Below, piece by piece: positions 28,042 to 36,563 of a DNA stretch of 63,189 nt (within the stretch, counting starts at the first letter, position 1; each line of letters opens with the position of its first letter). Source of the DNA: Gemmatimonadota bacterium (GTDB lineage: Bacteria > Latescibacterota > UBA2968 > UBA8231). The stretch covers positions 1 through 63,189 of the forward strand of contig JABHFS010000019.1 in the NCBI GenBank assembly GCA_018672475.1, written 5' to 3'. The notes below the pieces were generated by a model that was not told the origin of the DNA, did not search any database, and worked only from the letters and a program-made list of their open reading frames with translations. The translations under genes and the position numbers were made by a program.

Positions 28042-28146
28042 TGAAGCTTCGCAAATATGCATCGCGGATCATTTTGACCGATTGAACCAAACGGAAAATA
28101 TTTTTTAGAAAATAGGGATTTTCCGCAGATTTCTATGCAAGCCTAA

Positions 28147-28180
28147 AATGACCCGTCCCGTATTTGCGGGGCGGGTCATT
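28147..28180 (+). terminator. Stem-loop terminator after DUF4380-like gene
   Basis: A 14-base stem (28147-28160 with 28167-28180, one mismatch or wobble) around a 6-base loop, 105 bases after the gene stop and before the MFS gene. The following TTT run is short, so termination may be partial. Confidence 0.65.
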
Positions 28181-28229
28181 GCGTTTGGTAAACTTGGCCG
28201 GAATGTCTATTTAGCCGTTCTTTACGGCT

Positions 28230-29516
28230 ATGGAACGACCCTGGCGTCGCAATTTTTATATCTTGCTGGCTGCTGAGCTCTTTGCGATTATGGGCTTTCA
28301 GGCCGTGCAGCCCTTTCTCCCATATTATATCCAGGAATTTAATGTAGAGGACCTAGCCGAGGCACTTGTCTGGGCGGGGTATATGGGTACGGCTGGCGGT
28401 ATAACGATGGCTATCTCGTCGCCGATATGGGGTACGATGGCCGACCGTTTTGGCCGCAAGGCGATGGTGGTGCGCTCGATGCTCGGCGGGGGCATTACCG
28501 TGATCTTTATGGCCTATGCCGTGACGGTCGAGCAGATCCTAGTCGCCCGCGCGTTACAGGGGGCCTTGGCTGGCACGGTAACCGCCTGTATAACGCTGGT
28601 ATCGACGACCACCCCGAAACAGCACTTGGGGTATGCCCTGGGTTTGATGCAGGGGACCTTTATGCTGGGGGCTTCGCTGGGCCCCTTGCTTGGCGGTCCC
28701 TTTATCGAACACTTTGGTTACTATAATTGCTTTATAGTTTCAGGAGTATTGGTGTTGTTGGCCGGGGTGGCCGTGAAATTATGGGTACACGAGGATTTTC
28801 AGCCTGAAGACCGGTCGGGGATCAATGGTGGGGAACACGAGTCTTTCTATCAGGGGGCGATGCGGCTTTTCCGCATGCGGGCTTTTCTAATCATGTTGAC
28901 TTGCATGATGTTAGTGCAATTCGCCTTTGGCGTCATCATGCCGGTGGTGCCTCTTTTTCTTCAGCAGTTGGCCGGCGAGGAAGATATTCTCACGTTGGCG
29001 GGTGTGGTTTTTTCGTTGATGGGGCTGTTCGGCGCAGTGTCCTCGGTGGTCTTTGGTCGCTGGAGTGAGTATTTCGGCGCCCGGCAGACGTTGCTGGGCG
29101 GTTTGGCGTCGACGGCGGTTCTGCTCGTCTTGCAAGGGCTATCGATATCGGTGCTAATGTTGGGGGCGCTGATGGTGTTGGCGGGATTGGCGACGGGGGC
29201 GATCCGACCGGTAACCAGTTCGATCATTACCCGTATCGTCGCCGAGGAGGATCGCGGGAAAGCCTTTGGCATCGTCACTAGCGCTACGGCCTTTGGTTGG
29301 GCGTTGGGACCGACGGTAGGTGCTTATATCGGCGCGACATGGGGTTTTCGTACCGTATTTTTCTTCACCGCGGCCTTTTTCTCGATTGTTGCCGGATGGG
29401 CATGGCGAGCGATGGCAGATGTCGAACTGGAGGAGCCGGCGAGGAAGGCCTGGTTGCAGACGGTGCGCAAGAGGTTGGTGGAACGGCGAGATAATAAACG
29501 TAGAAATAGCGAATAA
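28230..29516 (+). CDS. MFS transporter, drug-efflux (MdtG-like) type
   Basis: A 428-residue membrane protein with 12 hydrophobic segments. The loop 2-3 signature GTMADRFGRKAMVVRS is the conserved MFS D-R-x-G-R-R/K motif, and a weaker copy (FGRWSEYFGARQTLL) occurs between helices 8 and 9. GLMQGTFMLGASLGPLLGG is the motif C of drug:H+ antiporters. It lies alone between two terminator-like hairpins, so it is probably monocistronic. Efflux of an amphipathic compound or sugar is most likely. The C-terminal tail is short and basic. Confidence 0.9.
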   Translation: MERPWRRNFYILLAAELFAIMGFQAVQPFLPYYIQEFNVEDLAEALVWAGYMGTAGGITMAISSPIWGTMADRFGRKAMVVRSMLGGGITVIFMAYAVTVEQILVARALQGALAGTVTACITLVSTTTPKQHLGYALGLMQGTFMLGASLGPLLGGPFIEHFGYYNCFIVSGVLVLLAGVAVKLWVHEDFQPEDRSGINGGEHESFYQGAMRLFRMRAFLIMLTCMMLVQFAFGVIMPVVPLFLQQLAGEEDILTLAGVVFSLMGLFGAVSSVVFGRWSEYFGARQTLLGGLASTAVLLVLQGLSISVLMLGALMVLAGLATGAIRPVTSSIITRIVAEEDRGKAFGIVTSATAFGWALGPTVGAYIGATWGFRTVFFFTAAFFSIVAGWAWRAMADVELEEPARKAWLQTVRKRLVERRDNKRRNSE

Positions 29517-29540
29517 AACCACCAATTATTAGTGGGTATA

Positions 29541-29585
29541 CAACAAACAAGGGGCGGGTCTCAAAGACCTGCCCCTTGTTTGTTG
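29541..29585. terminator. Bidirectional terminator between convergent genes
   Basis: A 21-base stem (29541-29561 with 29565-29585, one wobble) with a 3-base loop, between the stops of the MFS gene (plus) and the dehydrogenase gene (minus). T-rich sequence lies in the outer arm on both strands, fitting bidirectional use. Confidence 0.8.
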
Positions 29586-29600
29586 ATCACGGATTTGCGG

Positions 29601-30572
29601 TTATTTTTTCTTGTCGCCCTTGCCGCCTTTGCCGCCCTTGCCGCCCTTATCGCCTTTACGACCTGGAAAAGTGAGTTCGGCGATGCCCGACTTGTCTAGG
29701 TCGCCGATTCCCAGCTTTTTCATCTTTTCGAATTGAGCTTTTGTTGCGGTCGCCAGGGGAAGATTTAGACCCTGCTCGTTCGCTAGCTTGAGCGCGATGC
29801 CAGAATCCTTGGCTGCGTGGTCAGCGGAGAAATAACACTCGTGATCGCGGATGACCATATCTTCGCCGTCGGTCTCTAACACGCGTGAGTTGGCGCCGGT
29901 CTGTGAGAAAACGCTCATCAATGTCTTGAGATCCAAACCGAGTGACTTGCCCAAACCGAGTCCTTCGGCGAGGCCAGCGGTATTGATATTCATTACCATA
30001 TTGACCAGCGCTTTGACCTGGGCGGCCTGGCCGGCGGTGCCGATATAACGCAAGCTGACGCTCAATGCGTCGAGGATCGGTCTGACCTTGTTGAATACGC
30101 TGCGCTTACCGCCGCACATCAGGTATAGCGTTCCCTGGCGGGCTTGCGTGATGCTAGAGGCCATGCAACCTTCGAGGGAAGATGCCCCTACTTTTTCCGC
30201 GCGCTTTTCTACGAGGACATGTGTGGCCGGCGAGATAGTAGCGCAGTTGAGAAAGGTCGTGCCCTTGGCTTCGGTTAGCAGCGAGTCGCCGGAAGCGGAA
30301 AAAATCGAACGCATCGAGGCGTCGTCGGTCACAACGGTGATGACCACATCGGATAGCGCGGTGACCTCGGACAGCTTTTTGGGTGCTGCGCAGCCCAACT
30401 CTTTGGCCAAAGCTCGGGCCGAGCGCGTATTGGCATCGGACACGGCAGATATGGTGAATCCGTTTTCGACGAGATTGCGGGCCATATTGGCACCCATCCG
30501 GCCCACGCCGACAAAGCCGATTTTAAAGTCCGTCTTACTTTTTTTGCGGTTGGTAGTTTTTCTCTTTGCCAT
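29601..30572 (-). CDS. Beta-hydroxyacid dehydrogenase (3-hydroxyisobutyrate dehydrogenase family) with basic tails
   Basis: A 323-residue protein. The core starts at about residue 17 (KIGFVGVGRMGANMARNL), a perfect family Rossmann signature; TAGQAAQVKALVNM holds the catalytic lysine and GLAEGLGLGKSLGLDL follows. The usual substrate loop DAPVSGG is replaced by EGCMASS, so substrate preference probably differs from textbook members. Both ends are unusual: a Lys/Arg-rich N-terminal extension (MAKRKTTNRKKSKT) and a C-terminal Gly-Lys repeat (KGGKGGKGGKGDKKK). The gene is alone, with GAGACC upstream of the ATG. Confidence 0.85.
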   Translation of the reverse strand: MAKRKTTNRKKSKTDFKIGFVGVGRMGANMARNLVENGFTISAVSDANTRSARALAKELGCAAPKKLSEVTALSDVVITVVTDDASMRSIFSASGDSLLTEAKGTTFLNCATISPATHVLVEKRAEKVGASSLEGCMASSITQARQGTLYLMCGGKRSVFNKVRPILDALSVSLRYIGTAGQAAQVKALVNMVMNINTAGLAEGLGLGKSLGLDLKTLMSVFSQTGANSRVLETDGEDMVIRDHECYFSADHAAKDSGIALKLANEQGLNLPLATATKAQFEKMKKLGIGDLDKSGIAELTFPGRKGDKGGKGGKGGKGDKKK

Positions 30573-30701
30573 TTCGGTCTCCTTGTTAAATTAAGGTTCA
30601 AATTAATAGCAATGGCCAAGAACATACTGCGCGTATTCGAGATGTTCAATAGTAAAGCCGCTATTTTATAGCTACCTATAGCTACGAACCTTCGGGTATT
30701 T

Positions 30702-31139
30702 ATGTTTGAAACACTTGCACTGGTACTGCTAGCTTTAGCCTTTGGTGTATTGCTGTGGACCTTCGTATGGGTGGCGAAGTTGTTGACACACCGGGCTAAA
30801 GTGAAAGAGCGCGGGAAGAAAAAGGCCGTTGCTAAAAAAGAAATAGCAGAAGAGTTTGCAGGGGAAGAGGAGGAAGAGCCAGAAATGGTTCGGGCTCGCG
30901 GTTATGGGGCCAACTACGGGCTCTTGCTCGGCGGTTTATCTTGTGGTTTGTTTTGGCTGTCGCCGTTGGTTGTGGCACTGTCTTTTGTCGGGGGATTTTA
31001 CAGTGTGCGCGCAATTGCTAATGGGATACGCCATTTTCGCATGCTCGTCTGGTGGGCGCTGTTCGGGCTCGTATTGAATATCGGGGGGATCGCGCTGCAG
31101 TTTTTGTCGATGTTGGGGATGATTCCGTCCCTGGTCTGA
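30702..31139 (+). CDS. Small membrane protein, unknown
   Basis: A 145-residue protein. An N-terminal membrane helix (ALVLLALAFGVLLWTFVWVA) is followed by a very charged Lys then Glu-rich linker (residues 30-68) and then two or three hydrophobic segments (YGLLLGGLSCGLFWLSPLVV, LVWWALFGLVLNIGGIALQ). The layout resembles small DUF4190-like membrane proteins, but I do not recognise a family. The start has no strong Shine-Dalgarno. It lies divergent from the dehydrogenase gene and 58 bases before the isomerase gene. Confidence 0.55.
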   Translation: MFETLALVLLALAFGVLLWTFVWVAKLLTHRAKVKERGKKKAVAKKEIAEEFAGEEEEEPEMVRARGYGANYGLLLGGLSCGLFWLSPLVVALSFVGGFYSVRAIANGIRHFRMLVWWALFGLVLNIGGIALQFLSMLGMIPSLV

Positions 31140-31197
31140 TTCGGCTGGACGCGGGCTATGTGAGAGTATAGTTTCTGACGATTAAGGAGAGTATGCT

Positions 31198-31989
31198 ATG
31201 AAGACGGGTATTACACAGATTATTCTAGGTGAAATGTCGCTCGACGATACGCTGGCCTTGTGCCAAGAGGCCGGCTACCAAGCCGTGGAGTTGGTCTTTT
31301 CTGAAGGCAAGGACCTCGACCCAGATATGGGCGTTGACGAACTGGCACAGATCGGGCAGAAATGCGCAGAGGCTGGCGTCGAGATCGGCAGCGTGATCGC
31401 CTGGTACGCCGACAAGGGCAGTTTGCTCAGCCGAGATGCAGAAGAACGGGATAAGAGCATAAAATGCTTGCGCCGCTCGCTTGAAATAGCTGGGGCTCTC
31501 GGCGTTGACGGGGTACTATTGCACCCCGGACAATTACAGGCAGAGGGCACCTATCAAGAGGTCTGGAATAACCTGCGAGATGCGCTGATCGATATCGCCC
31601 CTTTCGCTGAGGAAATGGGCGCGGCGATTGGCGTGGAGAATGTCTGGAACAAATTCCTGCTCAGCCCACTTGAAGCTCGGCTCTTCGTCGACGAGATCGC
31701 CAGCGAATGGGTGGGGATCTATTTGGATACGGCTAATATGATGGCTTACGGCCATCCCGAGCACTGGATCCGCGAGTTGGGTGACCGCATCAAAAAGGTG
31801 CATTTCAAAGACTTCCTGAGGCGCGAGCACCGTTTTGTCAGTTTGCGCGACGGCGATACCAATTGGGCCGTAGTTATGGCCGAACTGCGAGCGATCGGCT
31901 ACGATTCGACATTGATCCACGAGGTGGGCGGATCTCGCGAGGAACTAGTTGACCTCGGTGAGCGAATGCGCGAGATCGTCGCGCTATAG
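31198..31989 (+). CDS. Sugar phosphate isomerase/epimerase (xylose-isomerase-like TIM barrel)
   Basis: A 263-residue AP-endonuclease-2-type barrel starting behind AAGGAG. Characteristic blocks are GYQAVELVFSEGKDLDP, LHPGQ, IGVENVWNKFLLSP (metal Glu), VGIYLDTANMM (Asp), KVHFKDFLRR (His and Asp) and LIHEVGGSREELV (final Glu). These cytoplasmic metal enzymes interconvert keto and aldo sugars or epimerise them. It begins an operon with a bicupin, a small helical protein and an alkyltransferase-like protein. The substrate is not known. Confidence 0.88.
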   Translation: MKTGITQIILGEMSLDDTLALCQEAGYQAVELVFSEGKDLDPDMGVDELAQIGQKCAEAGVEIGSVIAWYADKGSLLSRDAEERDKSIKCLRRSLEIAGALGVDGVLLHPGQLQAEGTYQEVWNNLRDALIDIAPFAEEMGAAIGVENVWNKFLLSPLEARLFVDEIASEWVGIYLDTANMMAYGHPEHWIRELGDRIKKVHFKDFLRREHRFVSLRDGDTNWAVVMAELRAIGYDSTLIHEVGGSREELVDLGERMREIVAL

Positions 31990-32011
31990 CGACATTGAAA
32001 GGAAAGCTGTA

Positions 32012-32734
32012 ATGGTATTTATACTCAATTGGCGCGAGGTACAACCCAAAATCGCACATCTGAGCGCTGTGCATTGGGGTGGTTTTCGCGATAGAGAACG
32101 AAACGACGACCCAGATGAGCGCAATCGCTTGCAGAAGCTGCAGGGATTTGCCCGGCACGCGCTGCAAGGGCGAAAGACGTCGGACCACCACAAACACGAG
32201 AATCTCGAACAAGTCTATTATGTGCTTTCGGGCCGCGGCGAGGTGCTTTTCGGCGAAGAGCGGTTCCCGGTGCAAGACGGCGACGCAATTTACCTGCCGC
32301 CGGGGGTGCATCATCAGATGTTCAACGATATGAACCAAGAGTGGCTCGAACACCATGTCATCAGCCAACCGGTTGAGGGCAATGGCGGCGAATTTGCCAT
32401 CCGCAATTGGCGCGACGTAGCGCCGGCGGGCGATGGCCAAGGCGCGGTGCGTTGGCATCAATTGGGGCGGGTTGGTGAGGCCGACATCGGTTTTACTCGC
32501 GGCTTTCAATCCATCGATAGGGAAGCCGTGCAGCCTAGCGGCAAGACCATTGAACGATGTTATGACGATTTGGAGCAGGTCTATTATATACTGGAAAATA
32601 GCGGTGTGCTCATCGCCGATGGCGAAGAGCACCCCATACAAGAAGGGGATATGGTTCACGTAGCAGCCGGCACAAAATACACCATCGCGAATCCGCACGC
32701 GGAGTGGCTGTCCTATATGATAATGGCCGCTTAA
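32012..32734 (+). CDS. Bicupin protein
   Basis: Start at 32012 (MVFILNWREV) behind AAAGGAAAG, giving 240 residues; an in-frame ATG at 31949 lies inside the previous gene. Two cupin domains are visible. In the first, HHKHENLEQVYYVLSGRGE and AIYLPPGVHHQM carry the metal-binding His pattern; in the second, DLEQVYYILENSGV and MVHVAAGTKYTI have the barrel pattern but fewer His, so only the first site is likely to bind metal. A sugar isomerase or oxygenase role is possible in this catabolic operon, not proven. Confidence 0.82.
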   Translation: MVFILNWREVQPKIAHLSAVHWGGFRDRERNDDPDERNRLQKLQGFARHALQGRKTSDHHKHENLEQVYYVLSGRGEVLFGEERFPVQDGDAIYLPPGVHHQMFNDMNQEWLEHHVISQPVEGNGGEFAIRNWRDVAPAGDGQGAVRWHQLGRVGEADIGFTRGFQSIDREAVQPSGKTIERCYDDLEQVYYILENSGVLIADGEEHPIQEGDMVHVAAGTKYTIANPHAEWLSYMIMAA

Positions 32735-32748
32735 CAAGAGGTCGAATA

Positions 32749-32976
32749 ATGGAACTTCAGGATCACTTGCACGCGACGCTAAAAGGTATGATGGAAGCGA
32801 TAAATACCGGTGCGACCGAGTCGCTCGTCGCGCAGATAAAGAAGATTGATGAAATTGGCGAGGCGCTGGGCACTGAGGCCCCGCCGATGTTGCGTCACTA
32901 TTTGGAAAAGCGCTCCTATGCTAAAGCCTTAGATTTCTTGGAAGGCCGGGATGAAACAGCTGCACCAAACTGTTGA
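32749..32976 (+). CDS. Small helical protein overlapping ATL gene
   Basis: A 75-residue protein, start chosen at 32749 behind AGAGGTCG. It is predicted almost wholly helical (HLHATLKGMMEAINTG, SLVAQIKKIDEIGEALG, MLRHYLEKRSYAKALDFLEG) with no membrane segment or Cys cluster. It overlaps the alkyltransferase-like gene by 26 bases, so translation of the two is linked. The family is not recognised. It may act with the repair protein or be a general small helical protein. Confidence 0.65.
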   Translation: MELQDHLHATLKGMMEAINTGATESLVAQIKKIDEIGEALGTEAPPMLRHYLEKRSYAKALDFLEGRDETAAPNC

Positions 32977-33295
32977 CAATCCGATGCGCCGGGCTTTTTA
33001 CGAGACTGTAGCCCGCATTCCATACGGCAAGGTGGCGACCTATGGCCAGGTCGCGATCCTCGCCGGTTATCCGGGACGTGCCCGGCAGGTTGGTTACGCA
33101 CTCGCGGGCATGTGCGAAGAGTGGGACTTGCCCTGGCATCGGATTATTAATGCGCAAGGCAAGGTCTCGCCGCGCACAGGCAGCAAGTTCCATCTCTTCC
33201 AATACGAACTGCTCGCAGGCGAGGGGGTTGCCTTTGCCAATAATAGTATTGACTTGAACATCTATCGCTGGGATCCCGAGGAAGCCGACGAGTGA
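32951..33295 (+). CDS. atl: Alkyltransferase-like (ATL) DNA-binding protein, Trp in place of catalytic Cys
   Basis: A 114-residue protein with the MGMT C-terminal DNA-binding domain: IPYGKVATYGQVAILAGYPGRARQVGYAL (split here by function: helix-turn-helix with arginine finger) then PWHRIINAQGKVS. The alkyl-acceptor site of MGMT, PCHRV, reads PWHRI, with Trp62 where Cys would be. This is the defining change in ATL proteins such as E. coli YbaZ and S. pombe Atl1, which bind O6-alkylguanine and hand it to nucleotide excision repair. It has no N-terminal RNase-H-like domain. Cytoplasmic. Its stop overlaps the MATE gene start. Confidence 0.9.
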   Translation: MKQLHQTVDNPMRRAFYETVARIPYGKVATYGQVAILAGYPGRARQVGYALAGMCEEWDLPWHRIINAQGKVSPRTGSKFHLFQYELLAGEGVAFANNSIDLNIYRWDPEEADE

Positions 33296-34653
33296 ATTCA
33301 CTCGACAAGCCAATTTTTCGCCTCGCCATCCCCAGTATCCTCACCGCCTTGTCCACGCCGCTGATCGGTATCGCCGATACAGCGATGATCGGCCACCTGC
33401 CCGATATCGCTTTTATGGGGGCGGTTTCCACCGCTAATTTGATTTTTAACGCACTTTTCTGGTGCCTGGGTTTTCTGCGTATGGGGACAACCGCGTTGGT
33501 CTCCCAGTATCATGGGGCCGGAAACGATCGCGCCAGCGCTGGCATTCTTTACCGGTCATTGTTGGTGGCATTATTTCTCGGAGTGGTGATCGTCCTATTC
33601 AGTCCCTGGATCAGCCGGGCGGGTTTTGCGCTGGCCGGAGGGTCGGCCGAAGTCCAGCACTGGGGCGGGCAGTATTTCGCGATTCGGGTTTGGGAAGCCC
33701 CGTTGACCTTGAGCGTACTTACGCTCAACGGTTTTTTCCTCGGCACCGCCAATGCGTTTGCTCCGCTTTTGGTTATGGTCGTCGCCAATGTAGTCAATGT
33801 CGGTGCGGACTACGCGCTTATCTTTGGCCATTGGGGTGCTCCGAAGTTGGGGGTTGAAGGAGCCGCTTGGGCTTCGGTGTTGGGCAATGCTTCGGCCTTG
33901 TTGGTCGCAGTGCTTCTGCTAATATTTAGATACCGTTCCCATGTTCGGGCCTGGCCCGAAAGGATATGGGACCTGCGGCCAATGCGCCGGCTTTTGCAGA
34001 CCAATGCCTTGCTCTTTGGTCGCACCTTTTGTCTGCAGTTCGCGCAATTTTTAATGCTCGCGATGGTGTCGCGCATGGGCGATGCGCAATTGGCGGCCAA
34101 TGCGGTGGTGTTGCAGGTCTGGGGGCTGGCCAGTTTTGCCGTTGATGGTTTTGCTCATGCCGCCGAGACGCTAGTGGGCAATGGTCTCGGTGCTCGGCGT
34201 TTTGTCGAAGCTAGGCAGATGGCGAGGCGGATTATCTTATGGGGAATGGGCTTGGGGTTGGGCTTCGGGTTGCTTTATTTTTTTGCGTTACAGCCCATCG
34301 CCGCGCTCTTTACCCGTCATAGCGAGGTGGTCGATAAGGTCGCCGCGCTCTATTTGCTGATCGCGCTGATTCAACCGCTGAACGCCGTGGTTTTTGTGCT
34401 CGACGGCATATTTATCGGCGCCAATGATATGGGGTATTTGTTTAAGGCGATGGCCGTGGCCGCCTTTGCGGTATTTGCGCCGGCCGTCCTGATCCTTGTC
34501 TATTGGCTCGATGGCGGATTATACGGTGCTTGGCTGGCCTATAACTGCTTGATGATAGGGCGCTTCCTGACGCTATGGCCGCGTTACCGCTCGGATGTCT
34601 GGTTGCGATCGTTTGTTGAAAAAGACGAAGAATATCAAGCTCAGGTGAATTGA
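33292..34653 (+). CDS. MATE family efflux transporter (DinF-like)
   Basis: A 453-residue protein from a GTG start overlapping the ATL stop (GTGA). It has 12 hydrophobic segments and the DinF-type N-terminal motif LAIPSILTALSTPLIGIADTAMIGHL, plus the pseudo-repeat in the second half (LQFAQFLMLAMVSRMGDAQL). These inner-membrane proteins export cationic compounds with Na+ or H+. The link to a DNA-damage-recognition gene recalls the SOS-linked dinF gene, but no LexA-type box was seen. Context is coupling only. Confidence 0.9.
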   Translation: MNSLDKPIFRLAIPSILTALSTPLIGIADTAMIGHLPDIAFMGAVSTANLIFNALFWCLGFLRMGTTALVSQYHGAGNDRASAGILYRSLLVALFLGVVIVLFSPWISRAGFALAGGSAEVQHWGGQYFAIRVWEAPLTLSVLTLNGFFLGTANAFAPLLVMVVANVVNVGADYALIFGHWGAPKLGVEGAAWASVLGNASALLVAVLLLIFRYRSHVRAWPERIWDLRPMRRLLQTNALLFGRTFCLQFAQFLMLAMVSRMGDAQLAANAVVLQVWGLASFAVDGFAHAAETLVGNGLGARRFVEARQMARRIILWGMGLGLGFGLLYFFALQPIAALFTRHSEVVDKVAALYLLIALIQPLNAVVFVLDGIFIGANDMGYLFKAMAVAAFAVFAPAVLILVYWLDGGLYGAWLAYNCLMIGRFLTLWPRYRSDVWLRSFVEKDEEYQAQVN

Positions 34654-34735
34654 ATAATCAAGCCTCAGCTGTGCTCTACCTGAAAAAAATAAGATGTTTA
34701 TATATTGGTCCGTGGTATATCGAGAGGAGAAACCC

Positions 34736-35107
34736 ATGCCCTTTATCAATCCAGCAGAACTCGCCGGTGTTGAACTCTTTCCCAAAATTACCAGTGGTTT
34801 AGTCGTCGGAGAGCATTTAATGCTCTCCTTCTTGGATATGGAAGTGGGCTGTGAGGTGCCCGAACACAGCCATCCGCACGAGCAGGCGGGTTTGATACTT
34901 GAAGGAAAGTTGCGTTTTCGCATTGGAAACGAGGAGCAGGTCGCCGGTCCGGGCGATGCCTTTCTGATCCCGCCAAATGTCGTGCATTGGGGCATTGTCG
35001 AAGAGGGGCCGTGCAAGGTGCTCGATATCTTCAGCCCACCAAGAGAAGATTATATCGAGCAGTACAATAAATTTGCCGAAACCTCGGTAAAGACGGTCTG
35101 GAAATAG
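34736..35107 (+). CDS. Single-domain cupin
   Basis: A 123-residue protein; start at 34736 is supported by GAGAGGAGAAA. Cupin motif 1 is PEHSHPHEQAGLILEGKLRF, with three His and a Glu for metal; motif 2 is PGDAFLIPPNVVHWG. It is typical of small mononuclear-metal cupins near sugar catabolic genes. The stop is directly followed by the methyltransferase ATG. Function beyond metal-binding barrel is not known. Confidence 0.85.
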   Translation: MPFINPAELAGVELFPKITSGLVVGEHLMLSFLDMEVGCEVPEHSHPHEQAGLILEGKLRFRIGNEEQVAGPGDAFLIPPNVVHWGIVEEGPCKVLDIFSPPREDYIEQYNKFAETSVKTVWK

Positions 35108-35701
35108 ATGCACGATCCTCGCTACAGCAATTTTTGGCAGCAACGCTACGAACGCGGCAAGCCGGGTTGGGATAAGGGCGAATCTGCGCCGCCGTTACTT
35201 GGTGCATTCGCTAGCCGTCCGCCGGATTCCGCTGGGAAAGTCTTGGTGCCCGGTTGCGGTTTCGGGCATGAGGCCATGCATCTTGCGCGTCTCGGCTTTG
35301 AGGTTGTAGCCGTTGATTTTGCATCGGCGCCGATTGCCGATCTAAGGATGCGTGCTGCGGGCCTTTCCCTGCTCGCTTTGCAATGCGATATTTTCACTTT
35401 GCCGGAAGAGTATATCGGTTATTTCGATCTCGTAGTCGAGCATACTTGTTTTTGCGCCATTCCGCTAGAGCGGCGCGGTGAATATGCCAAGACGATGGCC
35501 GGAGTACTGGGCGATGGTGGGCAATTACTCGGTTTGTTCTGGGAACTCGAGGGAGAGGACGGTCCGCCGTTTAATACGTCTCCGCAGGACCTACACGATA
35601 ATTTTGATCCGTTTTTTATATTCGATACAATTGAAAAACCAGATAATTCCTTCCCCGGACGACAGGACGAGGAATGGCTGGTGCGTATGACAAGGCGTTA
35701 A
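35108..35701 (+). CDS. SAM-dependent methyltransferase, TPMT-like
   Basis: A 197-residue protein that starts on the base after the previous stop. N-terminal FWQQRYERGKPGWDKGE matches the TPMT/halide-methyltransferase opening (W-Y-G-W-D). Motif I is VLVPGCGFGHEA, motif II acidic AVDFASAP, and VVEHTCFCAIPLERR is the family-specific stretch. Plant and bacterial relatives methylate thiols or halides, or thiopurines. The enzyme is cytoplasmic and short of the usual extension at the C-terminus. Substrate uncertain. Confidence 0.88.
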   Translation: MHDPRYSNFWQQRYERGKPGWDKGESAPPLLGAFASRPPDSAGKVLVPGCGFGHEAMHLARLGFEVVAVDFASAPIADLRMRAAGLSLLALQCDIFTLPEEYIGYFDLVVEHTCFCAIPLERRGEYAKTMAGVLGDGGQLLGLFWELEGEDGPPFNTSPQDLHDNFDPFFIFDTIEKPDNSFPGRQDEEWLVRMTRR

Positions 35702-35702
35702 A

Positions 35703-36563
35703 ATGCACATCGTGCTCAATTCAAAATTCTTTGCCGAACTGTCCCCAGAAGCGTTGGCGGACAAGGTCGCTGGTTTGGGCTATGATGGCGTCGATCTATG
35801 TGTGCGGGAAGGGCATCCTGTTGATCCGGAGAATGTCGGTCAGGTTTTGCCAGGGGCTGTTGCGAGTTTGCGGGATGCCGGGTTGTCTTGTCCTTTAGTT
35901 TCGGCGCCGACGACGTTGATGGAACCCGACGATCCGACCGCAGAAAAGCTCTATGCGGCTTGTGCTGAGGCGGGCGTACCCCGGATCAAAATCGGTTATT
36001 GGTATTGCAATGAGGGGGACGATTATTGGGCGGTATTAGATCGTGCCAAAGAAGGCTTAGCGGGTTTTGCGCGTTTAAGCGAGCGCTATGGCGTGCAAAC
36101 TTGCTGCCATACTCATAGTGGTCCATGCCTCGGTTCTAATTGCGCTGGACTGATGCATCTTATCGGTGATTTTTCGCCCCGTGATGTAGGGGCTTATCCC
36201 GACTTTGGTCATATGGCGCTAGATGGCGAGGATTTAGCGATGGGGCTATCGATGATCGCTGGCCATTTAAGCATTGCTGCTGCAAAGGACGCGACCCACG
36301 TCGGGCAAGCCGATACGGTGCCGCCGCGCGGACCGATTTTTACGCATGTTGGGGCCGGCAGTGTCGATTGGCGGCGAGCGCTGAGACTGTTGGCCGAGAT
36401 GGAATTTTCTGGACCACTCGTGGTGCATACAGAATACTCATTCGCCGAGGCTATCATCCGCCAAGTCGGTTATGCAGAGCAGCAACCGCCGGGGCTGGAA
36501 AAATACGCACGACAGGATGCCGCGGTCTTACGACAAATTGCCGATGAAGAAGGAGTTGAATAA
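35703..36563 (+). CDS. Sugar phosphate isomerase/epimerase
   Basis: A 286-residue TIM barrel in the AP-endonuclease-2 fold, starting 2 bases after the methyltransferase stop. Visible blocks are GYDGVDLCVREGHPVDPENV, IKIGYWYCNEGDDYW, TCCHTHSGPCLG, DVGAYPDFGHMALDGED (metal Asp/His) and LVVHTEYSFAEA (Glu). It differs in detail from the enzyme at 31198, so these are two paralogues. The next gene overlaps its stop by one base (TAATG). It probably isomerises a keto sugar for the downstream aldolase-type enzyme. Confidence 0.85.
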   Translation: MHIVLNSKFFAELSPEALADKVAGLGYDGVDLCVREGHPVDPENVGQVLPGAVASLRDAGLSCPLVSAPTTLMEPDDPTAEKLYAACAEAGVPRIKIGYWYCNEGDDYWAVLDRAKEGLAGFARLSERYGVQTCCHTHSGPCLGSNCAGLMHLIGDFSPRDVGAYPDFGHMALDGEDLAMGLSMIAGHLSIAAAKDATHVGQADTVPPRGPIFTHVGAGSVDWRRALRLLAEMEFSGPLVVHTEYSFAEAIIRQVGYAEQQPPGLEKYARQDAAVLRQIADEEGVE

